Position numbers and translations under genes: made by a program. From NCBI GenBank assembly GCA_036583965.1, contig JAZBQD010000014.1:2088001-2152000 (forward strand): a stretch of DNA of 64,000 nucleotides, in the 5' to 3' direction. Origin of the DNA: Prunella strophiata (lineage: Eukaryota > Chordata > Aves > Passeriformes > Prunellidae). This document shows, piece after piece, positions 27,301 through 40,100 of the stretch. The stretch's first letter is position 1. Each line of letters begins with the position of its first letter. The notes under the pieces were generated by a model. It saw nothing but the letters and a program-made list of their open reading frames with translations, was not told the origin of the DNA and searched no databases.

Positions 27301-30300
27301 AACTTCATAATACCTGTGCTGTGAATGTTAAATAATGTGGCACTTCTCTAATGAAATCTCTAACTCACTGCATTTTTGGGCTGTAAATCTGCTGGAACTG
27401 ACCAAATCCTTGTGTGTCTTGAAGGCATTGGTGGATTACAGGTATATCAATGGGATTAAAACAAATCATTGATTCAGAAGAAAGACTGACTTTTGTAATG
27501 ATAAAAGATTTCAAAGGCAGAGTAATTCTGTTAATGTTACGACCAGAAATTTGTGACTGTTTAATCCATTCTTGTTTTCTTTCCTTCTCCCTCCTTTTTG
27601 TCCCAATCTTGAGTAGATAGTCCAGAGTAAAAAAAGAAGTATTTTTTTCCAGGAAACTTATTCTTTTTATTTTCCACGCTCTGAAGGTGAATTCTGTTCT
27701 TTGTATAAAAATTTGTGTAAAGGATTTAGGGGGATAAACCACAGCAGTCCTTTCTCAGCAGCTTTGGAACTTGAGATGAAGTCTGAAGTAAACAAATAAA
27801 TGTGAGACTGTTAGGGGAGTTTGTTTGTTTGTTTGTTTTTTGAAGAAATTTACCTTGTGTCTCTTTTACTACTTAAAAGGCTTTTGCCTTTTATTCTGTG
27901 GCAACCTTCCTGCTCTTGCTGTTCAAGCCAGGAAGAACATTTGAGGCTCATTTTAATAAATATAGACTCTCTTATGTTATGAGTTTCATTTTTTTTTCAG
28001 GACAAGCTAAATATTTGGATGGGATTTAGTTTTTATTTGGTGGGGTGTTGTTAATATATTTTTTAAGTTGCATTTGTATATTGGCATACACTGCAGATCA
28101 GGTTACTCCCTTCACATGCTTCTGTGAATGAGCTGTGTATGTTCCACATTAAAATATTAATGCAGGATATATTTGACTCCTTGGCACAAGAATAAGATTT
28201 TCCAGGTGAAGTGACTTGAGGTTGCAAAAACCTTGCCAAGTACTGCAGTGCCAAAGAGGTCTAGTTTATGTGTAATTATTCTCAGATGTACTTTGTACAA
28301 TTAATAATTACATTGTATTTACCATCATGAATAAAACCTGTTTTTCCAACTGTTTAGGTTATGCATGTCTGAATCACTTAAATGTGGGTTGTTCTGGTTG
28401 ATTCTGGTAAGAATTCTGGGGAAGGAAGTTGGCATCTAAGTAGAATTTCTTAATGGTTTCAAGAGTGAAGAGGAGTTTGGGAATGATTTTTAGAATGGAC
28501 CTGTTGCCACACTAACCTGTGCTCATCCAAGAGCAGGCATAAATGTTCTGTACATAGTTCGAAAGCAGAAAGCTGCTGTGAGAGGATACCAGTGTAGGAT
28601 TCAGCTCATCTTTCTAAAGTTGCTCCCAAACTTTAAAACTTGGATGAAATATTTGAGGGTTAATGCTGCTTTTGAGTTAATAACATCAAAAGCTTTGGAG
28701 GAAATGCATGTTACAGGCAAGCATAAATGCTGACACTACATGTTTGAGCATCTTTTACCAAGGCTTAAAAGGGCAGAAATGCTAGATACTGTCTTTAAAA
28801 TAAAAATAGAGTGTTTAAAATTCATATCCAGAAGGAATAAATGTGGTAATCATCAAAGGTAACTTCTGTATTCACACTCAACAGGAAATTCAAATACCTG
28901 TCAGTCAACTTGCACAAGTCATTTCTCAAGCACACAAAAATCTGAAACAGTTTAAAAGGAAAAAAGTCATATATTCCACAATGTAATGCTAAAGAATCAA
29001 AATATCCCTGTATGAAAGACAAACAAGGCAGTTTGAAGTTCTTTAGTACATTCTTTTTAGTACATTCGGGCCATTCTTTATCACACTTGAAATGTGAAGT
29101 GGTGGTGTAATTTTGATTGATCATACAGTAATGGCACTGAAATATATATGTGTGTGCAATTCTGGTATTACAAGTATTGTTACAAGCTTTTGGTAGCATT
29201 TTTTGTCTGAATGTGCTCTTTGGATGATTCTTATTTATTATACATGGGTTGGCAGTGGACTACTCAATTATTGCTTGTGGAGATTGATTTTATTTTATTT
29301 TTTTTTTTTTTTACCTCCCATTATAAAGCCTAAAGCAAATTACAATTTTAAAATCTGGCTGCAGGTAAGTAAAGGATTTCTCTAAAAAAACCACAATACC
29401 AACCCAGAAAACAAAGATACAAAAAACCAGCACAAACATACCCTGCAACTCCTATGTTTAACAGAAATTATTTAATAATACACTGAATAATACTAGCCAG
29501 AACAAATACTTTCAGGATATGGTAATATTTTGCCTTAAATACATTTCATAGGAACAGTTGTTTTGAAATTTACAGCAGAATTAACTTTTTTAATACTGCT
29601 CATAGATTATTTTTATGTTTTGGTACAGTAAGAACACTGTGGGTATCTTATTTAGGCTGATTTAATCTTTAAAAAAAAAACATAAGTCTGAACACACCTT
29701 GTATCAGAGAGAGGGATTAGAGTTTTAGCATATTAATTGAAACTTACTTTTTGGAAAAGCACTTTTTTCTTTGTCTGTCAAACTTCCAGCTCTGAACAAA
29801 TTACTGAATTTCAGACCCTGAGTGGGGAGTGTTTGATGTGGAGTTCTGAACAGGAGTTGTGTTTTGTTTTCTTTACACATGTTAATGAATTATTCAAAAC
29901 AGGGGAAAGATGTCAATGACTCTTCAAGCCCTGCTGTGCAATCCTGTAAATCCCAGCACATCCTGATGGGCTGTGCTGTGACTTCCTTGGAGCTGGAAGC
30001 TGCAAGTGTGTGCCTCAGGAGCTGCCCTGGTGGATAAATAAAAAAATCCATTAATACTCAATTAATAATCCTCAGTTAATAGGTGGGGGTTAGTTCACAC
30101 TGCTGTCTCATTAGCACTGGGAAGTACAAGATTTGGCAGATGTCAACACCTGTAAGGAAATGGAACAAATTCTTGTTTTTCCTCCAGTGGCAGGATGCTG
30201 CCAACCTAATTCAGCTCTGCTGGCATGGCTCTGCAATTGAGAGCACAATGATTCATTTTGGTAATGCTATAATATCTCAGCATTACAGTCTTAGCAGCTA

Positions 30301-30935
30301 AGGATTTACCAAGAAAGGGTATTAATCCATAATTAGTGCTCTTTCATAATTATTCTACAATACTACATGTTTATATACAGAGTAAATTAGATTCTTATTT
30401 CAAGGGTTTTCAGATATAATTTGATATGTTTGAAGTGCAGCATAGGATATTTCAGGGGGATCTGTAGCTCTGCATAAATGGTTTGAAAGCACTTAAGACA
30501 ACAGAGATTTTTTTTTTTTTTTTAGATGGAGGAATTCACGTGGTAAAAATGTTAAACTTTTGTTTGTGTGGAGGTGGTTTCCTGAGAATTTTGTAGCTAC
30601 ACATGACAGAAAGATGGTCCAGCAGGGTTTGCTGTGTGCATGGTTGAGTCCTGTAGATCAAACAAACACTTGTGACTTTTCTCTGCAAAATCATTGCCTG
30701 TAAAACTGCACATTGCAAACTTTTTGTGTATGATGCACTGTAGTAGACTGTTATTTCATGCTGTTGGGCAGAGAAACTCATGGACAAGTTGGAACAACCA
30801 CATTTCCAGGTTTTGCCCATTTATGCTGTTTGCACACTCAGTGGTGTGCCTGAACTTGCACTCTGCAAGTTTCTGTTTCTCAAACTGTATTACTGAAAGT
30901 AATTCAGTCTTTTTATATAATTTTCCTCATTTTCA
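15356..30935. other. Unique sequence, no gene recognised
   Basis: A long stretch without a recognised gene or interspersed repeat. Simple-sequence runs occur at 15599-15613 (A), 21292-21306 (T) and 27820-27840 (GTTT)n. A GC-richer patch lies at 24640-25060. One segment, 21716-21881, has the splice-signal layout of an internal exon and is described among the findings, not annotated as a gene. Minus-strand frames of 125 residues at 27365-27742 and 28822-29199 show no domain and lie in AT-rich DNA. Confidence 0.4.
27820..27840. repeat. (GTTT)n microsatellite
   Basis: About five uninterrupted GTTT units, ending in a T run. Confidence 0.85.
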
Positions 30936-31115
30936 GTTAAGACCAAAACCAGTTTGTCATCTTTTCTTATTTTGTTTGAATTTATGCAATTGTTTAGGGG
31001 TTTTTTTTGTGAGTTTCAAGCAGTTTGCTTTGAAATCTTGGGTCACAAATGGCTTAAAAGGTGCAGAATCAGCAGCAGTTTCGAAACAAGCAAATTTTGA
31101 TTTGTTCTTCTCATC
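30936..31115 (+). repeat. Inverted-duplication arm A
   Basis: The reverse complement of this segment recurs at 33463-33636 with only a handful of substitutions, one deletion of about 9 bp near 30951-30960 and small length changes in a T run and an ACA/ACACA site. The two arms are separated by about 2.35 kb. The segment is not one of the repeats I recognise. The open frame of 182 residues through it is not supported as a gene, because the homologous arm keeps no common start or stop and the frame runs into a poly(T) tract. Confidence 0.88.
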
Positions 31116-33012
31116 TCCACAGAGGAGGATTAAAGTAATCATGTTCTCATGTAATAATCAGTGTACAATAAAGCAGTTGATCTTTCTTTTATTTTTCTGG
31201 TTTTCAAGTAGGATGTCAAAACTTTTTTTTTTTTTTTTTTAATTTTCACTTTCAAGGCTGCCTTGTGACTGTTTGTATTTCAGTTTGTATTTCTAAGTAA
31301 TACCTTAGCCTTAAGAAAAACTCATCAGAGGCTGCTTGAAAGAAAAAGTGAAGCTGTGAATGAATTGCCTCTGGCTTGAATTGAAGGCACGCATTTTGGC
31401 TGCCTTGCTCATTATTATTTTCTTTTCTTTTTGGACTAACTGGGTTTTTGTGGTTTGGTTTCAGCATGTAATATACCATGCACTTTACCTCTCAAATTCC
31501 CTGTGATTTTTCTTTAAGTTCTTTGGATGATAATGAGTCTTTTACCTTAAGGAAGTCAAAGCTCCAGTATTTACTTTTCTGTTCTTAAAGGTACTGTAAA
31601 TACACATGACTGCATGTCAATGTTAGTAATTTTTAAAATGAGAATTTTAAAATATATTGGTGTATACTACCTTAAAAAAAATTGGACTGGAGGATTCAAA
31701 ACTGAAGAGACTTTCATTAGTCGTGTAAATCCAATTGAACTGTAGATTTCTTGTGGTTTTGTTTTTAGTTTATTTCCTGTGAATCATGTTAGAATGGTAT
31801 CCTGAGAATAAATTGTGTACTTTTTGAAGGGCATAAAATATTGGAGTGCTAATGAAACTTTATCCCTGGGCTGTTGTCCTGAAAACAAAAGTCAATTAAA
31901 AAAGCATTTCAAGTGTTGCTCCCTCTAGTTTTTATTGATGTGTGTAGGCTTTTTCCTATTGAGAAGAGTGTAAAGCTCATTATATCAGCTAAATCTATTT
32001 TAACAAAAGGGAAAGCCAGAATATGATGATTTTCATCTCTGCTGGTTTTATTTGAACTGTCACTGTGATTAGATTTGCCTTCAGCAGCTTTAGGATGTTG
32101 CTGTCTCACGTGGACTTCTTGGGGAGGGCAATGCTGAGCTGGTGGCAGCTTGGACAGAAGGCAGCCTGTGCTATTAGGGGCTAATCCACCCTGCTGGATC
32201 CAGTGATTCAGCTGCTCAAAATTAAACAGCTACACCCTGGCTGGTGAGTTGTGTTGTCCAATTACAATAAACAGTATCCCTGTTTCAGGCATCTGTCTGT
32301 GAAAACCCCCTGACAAGGACTCGTCTCAAGCAGCTGATGGAAATTTATAATTGCAGACCTGTGTTGTGTAGGGAAGTTCAGCTGCAAATTAGCTGTGGAT
32401 CCTTCAGAGTTTAATTATCCTGTTCACTGGCTTCATAATCTTTCAGTGTCTGTGGCTTGAGAATTACTCTGCTCTCCCTTCCACAATCCATGCTGCGTCA
32501 ATTCCCAGGGAAATAGGGAACAGTGGGTAAAGCTCTGGCCTGCTGGAGGGAGATGCTCATATTTGGCAAGCTTGTGCAATTTGAAGTGCAAGTCAGCTCT
32601 GTGCCACAAATGGGTGGATCATGCCCTGCCTTGTTGAAAAGGTGAAGAAGCCAGGGGAATAGAAAAAACTGTTAGAAGTTAGTTTTAACTTTGAAAAGAC
32701 AAAATCCTAGTTCCTAATAAATTGATGCTGTATCATCATTCCTACTGGGCTTCACTTTAGCTGAGAAAAGCAACCAAATGTAGGAGAAATTGGACCTGTG
32801 CTGTCTTCACATTTTCTTGAATGGTGCATTGGCTGGAGTTTGCTGCATTTGCCAGAAACAGAGATTGCCAGAGGTTTTTTTGGAGAACCTGCACAAGAAT
32901 TCCTGGACTTCATACCTTTGTATTTAACTGCACCTGGTGGGTTTCTGTATTCACCCCTGACCCCACACCAGGTCCCCACGAGCTGTTTCACGAGCTGACC
33001 AAAGCTCTGTGT
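31116..33012. other. Unique sequence with possible regulatory cluster
   Basis: No gene was recognised. 31222-31240 is a T run. 32160-32460 holds three CAGCTG E-boxes (32209, 32331 and 32379) among several ATTA/TAAT words, which is a possible but unproven cis-regulatory element. Confidence 0.35.
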
Positions 33013-33050
33013 TGTTCCATAGGCGCACACAGAACTTGCTGTGAGTTCTC

Positions 33051-33124
33051 TGAGATGACCAGCCTATGGAACAGTATCTATTACAATGCCAAGGTTTTGT
33101 TCCATGGTAGAAGTGGTCATCTCA
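33051..33124 (+). other. Imperfect hairpin, 74 nt
   Basis: The left arm 33051-33073 and the right arm 33098-33124 are complementary. The outer stem is 11 bp without mismatch, there is a small asymmetric internal loop, and the inner stem is about 10 bp including one G-T wobble. The apical loop is about 24 nt. The size and shape resemble a pre-miRNA, but no miRNA identity is claimed. A competing 12-bp perfect pairing exists between 33013-33024 and 33062-33073. Confidence 0.6.
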
Positions 33125-33138
33125 AAGCCCTCTGAATA

Positions 33139-33418
33139 TTGTGGAGTCGTGGAATGGTTTGGGTTGGAGGGGGCTTTAAAGATCATCTTGTTCCCAATCC
33201 CCCTGCCATGAGCAGGAACACCTTCCACAAGACCAGCTTGTTCAAAGGCCTGCCCTTGAACACTTCCAGGGATGGGATGTCCAAAGCTTCTCTTGACTAA
33301 CTTATTCCAGTGTCTCACCACCCAATAGTGAAGAATTCTTTCCAATATCTCATGTAACTAACTCTACACTCTTCCAGTTGGCAGCCAGTTGTCCTGTCAC
33401 TGCATGCTCTTGTGTAAA
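33139..33418 (-). mobile_element. CR1 LINE, 5'-truncated 3' tail, minus strand
   Basis: On the minus strand the segment carries the CR1 tail words: a 'gtggtgagacactgg' block near 33320, a 'gatgggcctttgaac' style block near 33250, 'ggaaggtgttcctgctcatgg' near 33220 and the terminal 'ccattccacgactc' near 33150. The 3' end is at about 33139. The 5' truncation lies near 33418, only about 45 bp from arm B of the inverted duplication. The element has no intact ORF. Confidence 0.9.
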
Positions 33419-33462
33419 ATACAGAGGGTTTTTTTTCATTAGTACCATGTTACTGAGATGAT

Positions 33463-33636
33463 GATGAGAAGAACAAATCAAAATTTGCTTGTGTTTTGAA
33501 ACTGCTGCTGATTCTTCACCTTTTAAGCCACTTGTGACCCAAGATTTCAAAGCAAACTGCTTGAAACTCAAAAAAAAAAAACCCTAAACAATTGCATAAA
33601 TTCAAATAAAATAAGAAAATATGGTTTTGGTCTTAC
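33463..33636 (-). repeat. Inverted-duplication arm B
   Basis: Reverse-complement copy of 30936-31115. Both frame readings give the same short peptide core (ALKSWVT, then GLKG, then ESAAVSK), which reflects shared ancestry and not coding constraint. In the orientation of the neighbouring CR1, this arm lies directly upstream of the CR1 5' truncation point. Confidence 0.88.
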
Positions 33637-33971
33637 ACTCCCACTAATAAATGTCATTCGCTATTTTGCTGCTTGTCTTCCTAATCCTAAATCCTCTGTG
33701 ATCTTTCAGCTGGGCCCTTCTTTTGAATGGCACTTTTGGTCCTGGCAATAGTGGTAAAGTTTAACTTCTGTGTTCACCCCCTCTTTGAAATCAGGGTGAA
33801 GAGTTTGTGAGCTCAGGTCCCTGCAGGTTTATTAATTTGTGTCCTTCCACTGTTGTGAACCCATTGCCATCTCTCAGCCTCTGGCACCTTAGTTTCTTTT
33901 AGGAGCTTTAACAAGTGACCTTATAGGGTACTTTCAGGAGAACCAGATTCTCTGGGAGCTGAGAGGTCTGT

Positions 33972-34000
33972 TAGCTTTTTGGGGTTTTTTTTGTGGGTTT

Positions 34001-34032
<32 letters not shown>

Positions 34033-34148
34033 ATTTTTGGGTTTTTGGGTTTTTCTGGGTTTTTTGGTTTTTTTGTTGGGTTTTTTTTTTTTGTGAATTT
34101 TTTCATTTTTTTGTTCGCTTGTTTGGTTTATGGTTTTTTTTTTTTTTG
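33972..34148. repeat. T-rich/GT low-complexity tract
   Basis: Mostly T with interspersed G, including 25 consecutive T at 33998-34022 and several 'gggttttt' words. The Lys/Pro-rich minus-strand frame across it is a composition artefact. Confidence 0.9.
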
Positions 34149-37100
34149 TTGTTAGTTTGTTTTACTCGATAGTTCTCTGAGCTATGGCATTCTTTTTCAA
34201 AAGCTGTTGTAAATGTTTTTATTTATTTTTAAATTTTTTTTTTATTGACAAGTTTTCTGATTCTGAAGTTTGAAAGATGAGTTGTGTTAGGTTTGAGATA
34301 AGGGCCTCTCTCTCCCCTTTTTACTCTCTACACATTTGCAAGTGATTCCTCACAGCCTGCAATGTATTTTTTTTTTTTTGACCTGTGAGTTTTTGTTGAA
34401 CTTTGTGTTTCTTTTTCCATTTGAGCACTTCGAGAATTTTTCTTTGTTTCAGTAAACTTCTCTTACTTTGCTATTTAGTGATGCTGGTCTGTATTTTGCT
34501 TTAATTAATTTTGAGTGTTACTCACATTTCCCTTGCAGTACATTACATTTTCTCTAATGCAGAAGAGTTTTTCTTCCACTTTTTCAATGCAGGCATTTAA
34601 TCAACTTAATTTTTGCATATTGAGAGATTTGGGAGATGAGGCAGAGATCTTGTGCCTGTTCAGATTGGCTTCATGGTTGTAATTCTGCTCTGGCTACACA
34701 GTCAGCAAGTTGTCAGAATAGCATGTTCTTCTTAGCAGTTAATTTTAAATTCATTATATTTGTTTTTATAAACTGGTAACACTACAAAAGGGTATTTTTA
34801 CTACAGTTCCTGCCATTAATAGAAAGAAGCAGCTTAATGAGCACATATGTAGCTTCAATTCAGAATGAGCTTAAGAATGTTGCAAAGAGCTTTGGCTGAC
34901 TGGAAAGTTACTTTGAGAGGAGAACTGAGATATTTTCCAGATGGGATTGCAGCAGTTTTAACTCTGGCTTTATCGGTCAATAAAAGGGATTTGTGCTTTG
35001 TGACAATTATTGAATAAGGATTTGAAAATGTGTGTAGGTCTTAGCAGCACAAAAGAGCTGCTGAGCTTCAGTGTTTCTTACACAGAAACTTGTATTTGAT
35101 GGGTTGAAGCTTTGACTTTTCTTATTTTTCTGGATGAAACTTGAAGTGTTGTTTCAGTGCAGTGTTGCATCAAAATCTGGCAAATATTTTAGGCTGCTTT
35201 GGTTGATGTCTAGAGTGGAAGGATGTGTTCTCAGCTGACCAGTTTAATGGTCATGTTGCCCTGAAACATTTTCTTTGACTTGTACAGTTCTTGCAGTAGC
35301 AACATTTTGTAGAAAAAATAATTGTGTTGGGCATTAAGATTGGATTCCTGAGGTTGTCAGTCTTGCAGCAGAACTTACTCATATATGGAATAATTTACTG
35401 GATTTCTTTTTACAGCAATTCTGGGAATCAACATAAAATAAAAAGGAATGTCACTAACAGGTTGAATTTTAGAAACAGCAACAATTTTACCTTAGTAAGT
35501 GCAGTTCCTTTGTCAGGGACTGTTGTCCTCTTGCCTATATTGAACGTGTTTCTAAATCTAATGACTATTTTTAGTCATTTTAGATTATTTTTAAAAGACA
35601 AGCAAATGTATGAAGAGAATGGTGGGTGAAGGGGAATTGTCTCTGAGGATAGGCAGAGGGTTGGCTGGGGAGTTGGAGCTTGTCTTTGGGATAGGCACAT
35701 CTGTAGCTTGGATTTATTGAAAGGTGCTCAGTTCAGACCTGGTCTTAGTCTCAGACACCCTATAATGTAAATATATATATTTGAACTTGGGAACCAACAC
35801 TAACAGTGTGGGCAGCAGTGGCAGTTTTATATGTTCTGGCACATTGTCTGATACAATTTTCCAGATGAATCATTATGGTCATATATTAAAGACCAACAGG
35901 CAGCCTGCTTTTATAAGCTGTGAACATCAGATATAAACCTTATTTTTCCATTTTAATTCTTCAAGAGTATGAGCAAAGTGTTGTATCTTGAGCACAAACC
36001 TATATTTAGAAATGAAATGACAACAGAAATGGGAATGCTCAATTCAATTGACAATTCAATCTAATTGTGGGCATTTGAAGAGTAAGATGCTATAAAGAAT
36101 CAGACTTATCAGGAGATTGCAATAATTTAAGGAATAAAATCCAAGGCACACATCAATTGATGTACTAAATGTACGTGTACTTTGTGGGTCCTTTGGTTCT
36201 GTTTGCCCCATGGGAGAGTCAGTATCTATTTCATTTTTCTCAGTATTGAAGAAGACATTAGTATATGGGTTAACAGGGAAAATATGAGAAAAGAAAGTTA
36301 AAGAAGGCAAACGTCATGAAATGGAAAGAAAAGCTGTAAACCACAACAGTGTTTTCAAGTGAGGTGCAAAAATAATTAGAAAAATAACAAAAAAGAGAGA
36401 ATATGTGTTACACGACAGAAACACTGAAAAAATGCAGCACAGTCAAAACTATGAATAGAAACAAGAATGTAAATTGTACTATAGAAATAAGAAAAAATAC
36501 CTACTCATCTTTTGAACTTTGTATGTGTAATTTTCCCCCTGTGGTTGTCTAGACACAGATATATCCTTTTTCTTTGTTTTGCTTGAAAAATGTTCTTTCC
36601 ACTTGAATAGGTCAGCTGATAGATAAGATATAATAACAAAATGGCAAACAGATTTTAAATTGCTACACATTTCTGGAGAATGTAGCTTCATATGGAAATG
36701 GAAGAATTCTTACATATCTATGGTGTAGTCTTTGAGAGAGACAGCTTGAGGTATTACTGCTAGTAACCAAATTCAGGAAAGCTGCTTGTGTCATCATGCC
36801 AAGGCTGAGAGGAGAGCTGAAAGAGCTCATGTGTAAGAGACATCCTTGTGGATTTCTTTCTAGGATGTCAGAAAGTCTCATGAAACTCAGCTGCATATAA
36901 TTTACTGAAGAATTTATCATGTTTAGTTAAAAAACATCAATTACATAAGTCAGGGCTTTTAATAAAATCCATATAAAGCCTAGTTATAACCCTAAAAGTG
37001 CATCATATTTCATTGTGAAAGAGTGGTGAGTTTGGTACTGAGACTGAAAATTAACTTAAATGTACTGCTGAGCAAACATCTTATTAAAATGAGCTGCTCT

Positions 37101-40100
37101 GCTGTCAGAGCAGGTGATCAGAGCTGTGTGTGTGAACTGTTGGGAAGAAAGCTGTTGGTGAGAAAGATGTTTAAAGTATTTACCACCTGATTTCTTGTTA
37201 AATACATTAAAAGAAAGGGGAAAAAAAACCACCACCATTTTTCAGTCATTAGACATTTTTTAATTTAGCTTCTGTCTGCAGAAAGTTTACTGAAGTTAAT
37301 TGTGTTCCTGCATCACTCTCTGAGGCTCACTGTCTTTATCGCACAGTGCTCTGGCATGATTTTAGTGTTTGGTGTGGCAATAAGACTTTGGTTTGGATAT
37401 CAGTGTAGAAACTCTGGAAAAATGTTTCAGCTTTCAGGGCTGTTTGATTTTAATCTCAGCCTTGTCATGTCCAGAATAATTATTTTCTTAGAAGTGCTGT
37501 GTACAGGCTACATTTCCCTACTTATGTATTAATTCAATTATTTTTTTCTTTCAAGACATGTTTATTAGATGGAAAATTGGCAAATTTACACTCACTTACT
37601 CTAAAACTTCCATATCAAGATCTTGAAAGTTAAATTTATTGTAAAGGAATCCTTTCAAGGTCAGCAAGAGGCTGCTTTCCAACTGTTCTGCGTTAGTTGT
37701 GGAATCAAATCATTTTGGCTTTATGTGGTACTCATAACCCCCTTGCATTTCATTATTGTGGCTACAATGTATAGGTCATTAAAACAATAAAAATACAGAT
37801 TCATCAACAGAAAAAAACAAAACTGGCCTAAAATGTCCTTATGCTTCTGTAAAGTTGGGCACTTGTCCAGGAAGTGCAGAGGGTTTTGGTTTTGGTTTTT
37901 TTTCCCTGAAAATTTGTCTTTTGGGGGAGAATATACCCACAGAAATTTAACTTCAGAGCAGACCTTTTGAACTTGTAAACTGTTGTCTAGCTCAAAGAAA
38001 ATTCTCTTAATTTGTGCTCAGCTTGATGGGATTTTAGGAAGTGAAGGGGAATGAACTTGAAACAAGAGAACAGTGTTTACTTCAATTTTAATGGGTTTTA
38101 TTAGCAGCTTCTTTTTCCCCTTCCTCATCTTCTTTGTAGAAACTGCAAACTGCTGATTAGGTAGCTGTGGATTTGTACAAGTAGTCTTTCATCAACAGCA
38201 TTGATGTTATTTATATATTTTGGTTTCAGAATGAAGCTAGAGCAAGCCTGCCTGGATGAAAACATTTCTCACTCAGGAGGCAGCTCTTATGTCCATGGCA
38301 CCTTGCATTTTAAAGATAAAATTTAAAAATAAACATTTTTTTAAAATAAAATTTTGGTCTACCAGTCTGAATCTACATGGAAGTTCAGAGAGCGGTAGCA
38401 AAGCACATGATGAAAAGTTAGATGACAAAAGAATAAAAGCTGAGGTAAAATTGTGAAATACAATTTAGTACTTGTTTCTTTAAAGTGCCCACCAGCTGGC
38501 AAAGAAATAGTGAAATTCTTATCAAGAAGATGGCTTTTCATCACCTAATGGTAGACTGCAGACTTCATCTGAATTTTGCAATGTGGACATATCCTCTAGC
38601 ATGGATTCTTTCTGTATGTTTTGGTGTAAGAAAATTAACTACCAAGGTATTATGTGATTAAAAATCCAGAGAATGCAGTTAGTGCTACATTTAGACTATA
38701 AACAAACTGCTTCTTGTAGTGTGCCTCTGGAATATGGACTGGGGTGTTTGGGTGTGTTTGTGAAATCAGGTTCAGCTGTGGCACAGCTCTGTGGTGCACC
38801 TTGACTTCTGGGTTTATGGCTGGGAGGAATTGCTGAAGTGGAAATACTTCCTCTCATTTTGTGTGAATTCAAAGGAGAGGGGCAAGGATTAATGTTAAAA
38901 TAATTACCTTAGTACTGAGGATTTTTAAAGCATAGGAGTGCAGAGTGAAGGTCTTAGACTTCAAAACTCTGAAGTTGCAGATCCTCATAGTAAATATAAC
39001 CATTTTTGGATAGACAGGAAAATCCAATTTTTAAATTACTTGTAGACATTAGTAAAACTTAAGAATAATGTTCTGCTTCTCTACCAACCATTGTATTCAC
39101 CAATACCCACTATCCTGGAAGCAGAGGATTTGATGGTGGAGTTTATTCCAAATCTTTTTCTAATGCTCAGGTGTGGTACAGACCAGGAGGAGGGCTGTGC
39201 TGCTCTTTTATACAGCATCCTTTAAAATACAGCATTTATAAAATAGCCTGCCTGGCTCTGCTTTCAGCTTGAATGATAAGCAGGAAAGCATTTTAAAAAA
39301 CCAGAAGTGCCTGGGGCACAGCTTTTTTCTTCTCACAAGAGGAGGAAAACTTTGTGTATTCATTTGAAAAAAATGAATATACAATAAATATGGAAAGAGG
39401 ACTGTGAGATAGAGAAAACCAAAACACGGAAGACTTCTGTTCCACTTGTCTGTGGGTGTATTAAAAGATGTTCATCTCCTGAGGGGAAAAGGTTTGAATA
39501 TCTGCTTCACAGGATTTTTGCATGTGAATAACCTGACTTCTGATATACAAATAAATTGTTTCATTAAGAAGCTAAGTGGTTTCTTTATGTATAAAGAGAC
39601 TTTAAGTGGAGGTAAATAGCTCTGGAACATAAATCATTTGCTAGATTGTTCTCAAGCAGTCACTTGTTAGATGGTTCTCAAGCCTTTCATCTTGCTTCCC
39701 TCACCCAAAAAAAAAAAAAAAAAAAAAAACCAAACAAAATTAATAAATAATTTAGAAACCTGCCCAGAAATCAGCAGGTAGGCTAATTCCTAAATCAATA
39801 TGGACACTATTCAGCAGATCTGTTGTCTTTGTCTGATTTATGAATTGTGCTGCTGAGTGTTCAAACCATATCCCATCCTGAAAAAGGTTTTCAATCTATT
39901 GCAGTGGCATCATGTAATTACAGTGAAGCACATGATGATAGTGTTTAAGCCTCAGGATGCCCTTCAGGGAAGTAGTGCAAATAATTATCTGTGCATCAGC
40001 CCAGATTTAAAACAAAAAAAGAGAGGGGGAAAAAAAAAAATCAATGCTGCTTGGTGGCTGAGTTTTGCGTATTCCAATTAACGATTTTAGATTTGACTTA

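Noticed and set aside
27365..29199. Two minus-strand frames of 125 residues (27365-27742 and 28822-29199)
   Set aside because: They lie in AT-rich DNA with no domain and no convincing splice sites. Frames of this length are expected by chance in 64 kb.
29331..29365. Possible exon ending at a strong GTAAGT donor
   Set aside because: The upstream acceptor is poor (an AAG after a T run and non-pyrimidine bases), and the short reading has no family.
30694..31242. 182-residue plus-strand frame
   Set aside because: It runs into a poly(T) tract, has no recognised domain and crosses the edges of the duplicated segment, whose other copy does not preserve the frame beyond the shared block.
32752..33345. 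Several frames of 92-104 residues
   Set aside because: They overlap the hairpin and the CR1 tail and have no recognised domain.
33921..34106. Lys/Pro-rich minus-strand frame
   Set aside because: It is a translation of a T/G low-complexity tract.
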